Of a DNA stretch of 58,697 nucleotides, positions 56,144 to 58,697 are shown piece after piece. This DNA is from an uncultured Ignavibacteriota bacterium (lineage in GTDB: Bacteria > Bacteroidota > Ignavibacteria > Palsa-1295): contig CAIUMP010000050.1 in NCBI GenBank assembly GCA_903900335.1, forward strand, positions 1 through 58,697. Reading direction: 5' to 3'. The position numbers and the translations under genes were made by a program. How positions within the stretch are numbered: the first letter of the stretch is position 1; every line of letters starts with the position of its first letter. Below the pieces are notes generated by a model, which saw nothing but the letters and a program-made list of their open reading frames with translations, made no database searches and was not told the DNA's origin.

Positions 56144-56983
56144 TTATTGTGCAGCGGTGTTCGCTAGAACTGGCTGCTGGCCAGCGGCCTCGAAGTCGGC
56201 GGAAGAGATCTCCACGCGACGTCCACGGCGGACGAGGTTTGTGCCCTCTGTCGCACGCTCTTCTCTTCCTTCCATCGCGCCTTCGTCGAGGCGACGTGAG
56301 CGCGCTGCAGCGCGGCCGTTGTTGATCGCATCGGCGAACGCGTGCACGAAAAGCTGCACTGAACGCAATGCATCATCATTTGCTGGGATCGGGTAGTCCA
56401 CAACATCCGGATCAACGTTGGTATCAACGAGCGCGAAGATCGGAATACCCAGCACACGTGCCTCCTTGACGGCGATGTGCTCCTTCTTGATGTCAATAAT
56501 GATCATCGCTGAAGGCAGACCGCGCATCTCGACGATACCACCGAGTACGCTTGTGAGCTTGATCTTCTCGCGGGAGAACTCGAGACGCTCCTTCTTGGTG
56601 AAGTTGTCGATGGAGCCATCTTCTTCCATCTTCTCGATCTGCTGCAAACGCTTGAGCGACTTGCGGATCGTGGCAAAATTGGTGAGCATTCCGCCCGGCC
56701 AGCGATCGATAGCGAAGAACTGACCCGAACGCTCGGCTTCTTCTTTCACCATTGCACGCAGCTGCTTCTTCGTGGCGACGAAGAGGAATTTCTTCCCTTC
56801 GGCGGCCATCTTTTCAGCGGCTTCCAATGCATCTTCGGCGAGAGCCTGCGTCTTCTTAAGATCGATGATGTGGATGCCGTTGCGTTCCATGAAGATGTAC
56901 GGTTTCATCTTCGGATTCCAGCGGCGGGTAAGATGCCCAAAGTGAGCACCTGAGGCGAGGAGGTCTTCTAAGCTGAGTCTCAT
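56144..56983 (-). CDS. rpsB: 30S ribosomal protein S2
   Basis: 279 residues from the ATG at 56983 (in-frame upstream sequence is repeat-derived and not S2). Typical S2 blocks: [20 protein letters not shown] near the start, [35 protein letters not shown], and [28 protein letters not shown]. The C-terminal 45 residues are an Ala/Arg/Glu-rich extension without a known role. No Shine-Dalgarno precedes the start. It lies between rpsI and tsf. Confidence 0.95.
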   Translation of the reverse strand: MRLSLEDLLASGAHFGHLTRRWNPKMKPYIFMERNGIHIIDLKKTQALAEDALEAAEKMAAEGKKFLFVATKKQLRAMVKEEAERSGQFFAIDRWPGGMLTNFATIRKSLKRLQQIEKMEEDGSIDNFTKKERLEFSREKIKLTSVLGGIVEMRGLPSAMIIIDIKKEHIAVKEARVLGIPIFALVDTNVDPDVVDYPIPANDDALRSVQLFVHAFADAINNGRAAARSRRLDEGAMEGREERATEGTNLVRRGRRVEISSADFEAAGQQPVLANTAAQ

Positions 56984-57107
56984 ATCAATTGTGCGCACCA
57001 ATGGCACGCGATTGTTTTGGTTGATGTCTCTACGGAGCCTTTGCTGCAATTCGCCGTGGCGAACACCATGCAGAAATGGCGGAGCCCGTATCTGTTTTGA
57101 AATCTTG

Positions 57108-57212
57108 CTCCCTCTCTCCCAAAGGGAGAGGGGGCTGGGGAGGAGAGGCAGCCATTCGAACAACGTCGCGGCTCTGCCTCTCCCCAACCCCTCTCCCACT
57201 GGGAGAGGGGCT
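57108..57212. repeat. pair of inverted CCTCTCCC palindromic elements
   Basis: The left unit, CCCTCTCTCCC/GGGAGAGGG with GCTGGGGAGGAGAGGCAGC (57111-57152), faces an inverted right unit, CCCCTCTCCCAC/GTGGGAGAGGGG-like (57174-57211). Together they can form a very long stem between rpsI and rpsB. This GC-rich element type is common as a dispersed intergenic repeat in many bacteria. Confidence 0.7.
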
Positions 57213-57217
57213 TAAAA

Positions 57218-57622
57218 TTATCTCTTCGAGAACTGGAAGCGCTTACGTGCCTTTGGCTGACCAGATTTCTTGCGCTCGACCATTCTTGGGTCGCGTGTCA
57301 TCAAATCATCACCTCGGAGAAGCGGGCGATTCTCTTCGTTCATATCTGCGAGCGCACGAGCAATACCCAACCGGACTGCGCCGGCCTGACCCGTGGTACC
57401 GCCGCCAGCAACGCGAGCTGATACGACAAAGCTGCCAAGCGTATTCGTGATTTTGAACGGGCGATTCACGTCGTCGCGATGCAATTGGTTCGGGAAGAAG
57501 TTTTCGAATGTACGACCATTAATGGTAATGGTCGCTTCCTGACCGGAAGTCACAGGTGTGAGATAAACGCGCGCTACCGATTCCTTGCGACGACCTACGT
57601 AAATTTCTGCTTGCTTTGCCAT
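57218..57622 (-). CDS. rpsI: 30S ribosomal protein S9
   Basis: 134 residues. Diagnostic pieces: GRRKESVARVYL near the N-terminus, GGGTTGQAGAVRLGIARAL in the middle, DPRMVERKKSGQPKARKRFQFSKR at the end, where the last Arg reaches the P-site tRNA. ATG start. It follows rplM by 36 bases, the usual arrangement. Confidence 0.96.
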   Translation of the reverse strand: MAKQAEIYVGRRKESVARVYLTPVTSGQEATITINGRTFENFFPNQLHRDDVNRPFKITNTLGSFVVSARVAGGGTTGQAGAVRLGIARALADMNEENRPLLRGDDLMTRDPRMVERKKSGQPKARKRFQFSKR

Positions 57623-57658
57623 TCGGGAAGTGCTTATGCTAAATTCGTAAAATTGTTA

Positions 57659-58117
57659 TTATGCGAGATCGATCGCGACTGGATTCTGTGCCTCATGCTC
57701 GTGGTTCGGACCAGCGTAGACCTTGAGCTTCTTGATCGTCGTGCGGCCAAGCGAATTCTTCGGGAGCATACCCTTCACCGCCTCGGTGAGGATGCGATCC
57801 GGATGCTTTGCAAGCAGGTCCTTGAACTTCTCATGACGCGCGCCACCTGGATAGAGCGTATTATGGTAATACTCCTTCTGCTCCATACGCTTGCCGGTCA
57901 TCTTGATTTTCTCAACATTGACGACAACCACAAAATCGCCGGTATCAACGTTCGGCGAAAAAGTAGGCTTATGCTTACCGCGAAGGATCGAGGCCACGCG
58001 GGTAGCCAGGCGGCCGACGGTCTTATCCGTTGCATCCACTAAGTGCCACTTGCGCACCACTTCTTCTTGCTTTGTTGCTCGCGTCCGGAGGACGTTCTCG
58101 TATTTCTTCGTTGCCAC
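57659..58117 (-). CDS. rplM: 50S ribosomal protein L13
   Basis: 152 residues from the GTG at 58117, chosen because AAAGG sits about eight bases upstream and upstream residues are not L13. Blocks: KWHLVDATDKTVGRLATRVASILRGKHKPTF, DTGDFVVVVNVEKIKMTGKRMEQKEYYHNT, YPGG, and KGMLPKNSLGR. First gene of the rplM-rpsI-rpsB-tsf cluster. Confidence 0.95.
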   Translation of the reverse strand: MATKKYENVLRTRATKQEEVVRKWHLVDATDKTVGRLATRVASILRGKHKPTFSPNVDTGDFVVVVNVEKIKMTGKRMEQKEYYHNTLYPGGARHEKFKDLLAKHPDRILTEAVKGMLPKNSLGRTTIKKLKVYAGPNHEHEAQNPVAIDLA

Positions 58118-58510
58118 GGCGTAACCTTTTTCGACTAATTTTGGGTAATAAATAGCAATCCGCCATGGCGGACTCCTTTTCGGCGGCTCAATAAGCAGAC
58201 ATGGCCCCTGAAAGTTCCGAAAAAGGGAGATGTCCGAAAATCTACCAGACAACCTCCCCGTCCTCCAGCACTCCTCGGACGTTTCTTAGCTGTCAGAGTG
58301 AATACCAAAACCTCCCTCCGCCGACAGACCCGGACCAGCGCGAGCGGCCATTGTTGTGTGATGTTAATTCGCGATTCATGAACTTCTCATATAAATCAAC
58401 AACTTACAGCGTTTTGTCTATATGACAGAAAGCGCTTTCCATAAATTTTTTGCGGTTCCCGAACCGACCAGGAATTCGGTAGAAAGCGCAGAATTTCTCC
58501 CCGACTCCCC
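58118..58510. promoter_or_regulatory. rplM upstream region
   Basis: No convincing gene was found in these 393 bases. The region should hold the promoter of the ribosomal-protein cluster on the minus strand. TATATGAG-type AT-rich sequence near 58390 is a possible -10, with no firm -35 partner. Confidence 0.3.
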
Positions 58511-58568
58511 GTGTAGCACAGACTTTAGTCTGTGACCCCCTATGCGCAGACTGAAGTCCGCGCTACAC
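58511..58568. repeat. inverted repeat GTGTAGC...GCTACAC
   Basis: GTGTAGCACAGACTTTAGTC and GACTGAAGTCCGCGCTACAC pair imperfectly around a short spacer (TGTGACCCCCTATGCGCA region). It is a dispersed-repeat type hairpin lying before the last gene's end on the minus strand. Confidence 0.6.
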
Positions 58569-58578
58569 GTCACTACCA

Positions 58579-58697
58579 TCATCTCCCCACCACAACCCGC
58601 CGCGTCTCAACAAAACCGCCCGAACTCACACGCAGATAATACACCCCATCCGGCAAGGAGGAGACCTCCAGCGCCGCCCTCTGGCCGGAAACCTCCC
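58579..58697 (-). CDS. C-terminal end of another T9SS-sorted protein (5' part outside window)
   Basis: On the minus strand the frame, open to the window edge, reads GQRAALEVSSLPDGVYYLRV, then SSGGFVETRRVVVGR and TGA at 58581-58579. The LPDGVYYLRV strand and basic end are those of a T9SS type A sorting domain. Nothing of the cargo part is visible. Confidence 0.7.
   Translation of the reverse strand, partial: EVSGQRAALEVSSLPDGVYYLRVSSGGFVETRRVVVGR

Overview
The window looks like chromosomal DNA of a free-living Gram-negative bacterium of the Bacteroidota/Chlorobiota/Ignavibacteriota/Kapaibacteriota assemblage. The evidence is indirect. Many secreted proteins end in a type IX secretion (Por) C-terminal sorting domain. 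There are choice-of-anchor-type and YCF48-like beta-propeller proteins, a GWxTD-domain protein, Cys-lipoproteins, and a six-domain S1 with long low-complexity tails. Start codons often lack a Shine-Dalgarno sequence, and GC content is moderate. No 16S rRNA gene or tRNA gene was seen, so the lineage is an inference.

Layout: 1-8384 holds secreted and envelope proteins (T9SS cargo, a DUF4412-like lipoprotein, an esterase, a YCF48-like propeller). 8506-11759 is a conserved block: Nif3-like protein, zinc-ribbon coiled-coil protein, RNase P RNA, TPR protein, pyrE. 11808-18906 holds a hicBA module with a stop codon early in hicA, an AI-2E-type transporter, a Cys-rich secreted protein plus T9SS propeller pair, a c-type cytochrome-like lipoprotein with a GWxTD protein, and an unknown membrane protein. 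19419-23418 is purA on the minus strand, then an MBOAT/SGNH acyl-transfer pair. 24469-29606 holds three tandem paralogous lipoproteins and a barrel/lipoprotein pair. 29684-33596 holds a QueC-like PP-loop protein with a TPR tail and a head-repeat adhesin. 34388-44922 runs from rpsA through T9SS cargo, a vapBC-like toxin-antitoxin pair and envelope proteins to cdsA. 45339-50086 is clpC, a PAP2 phosphatase, frr and pyrH. 50193-54528 is an accessory block. 55228-58117 is tsf, rpsB, rpsI and rplM on the minus strand.

The translation genes rplM-rpsI-rpsB-tsf and pyrH-frr lie in one orientation, as in many genomes, but a roughly 5 kb accessory block on the opposite strand separates them. Two extra copies of the tsf 3' end lie between tsf and that block. 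The closer copy differs from tsf almost only at synonymous positions, so it looks like the tail of another functional tsf and not decayed junk. This resembles an integration scar. A similar event is visible at 36721-38450, where a toxin-antitoxin pair sits between a T9SS cargo gene and a damaged second copy of that gene's 3' end.

Other points stand out. A two-gene cassette (Cys-rich secreted protein plus YCF48-like T9SS protein) occurs once nearly whole and once as debris. G homopolymers sit where slippage would switch a signal peptide (G8) or a C-terminal tail (G14). A dispersed repeat carries a perfect 42-bp identity and a near-consensus promoter. A structured leader precedes a small secreted Cys-containing protein that lies beside a propeller lipoprotein and a thioredoxin-like protein. 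All functional statements rest on reading motifs by eye; no database search was possible.
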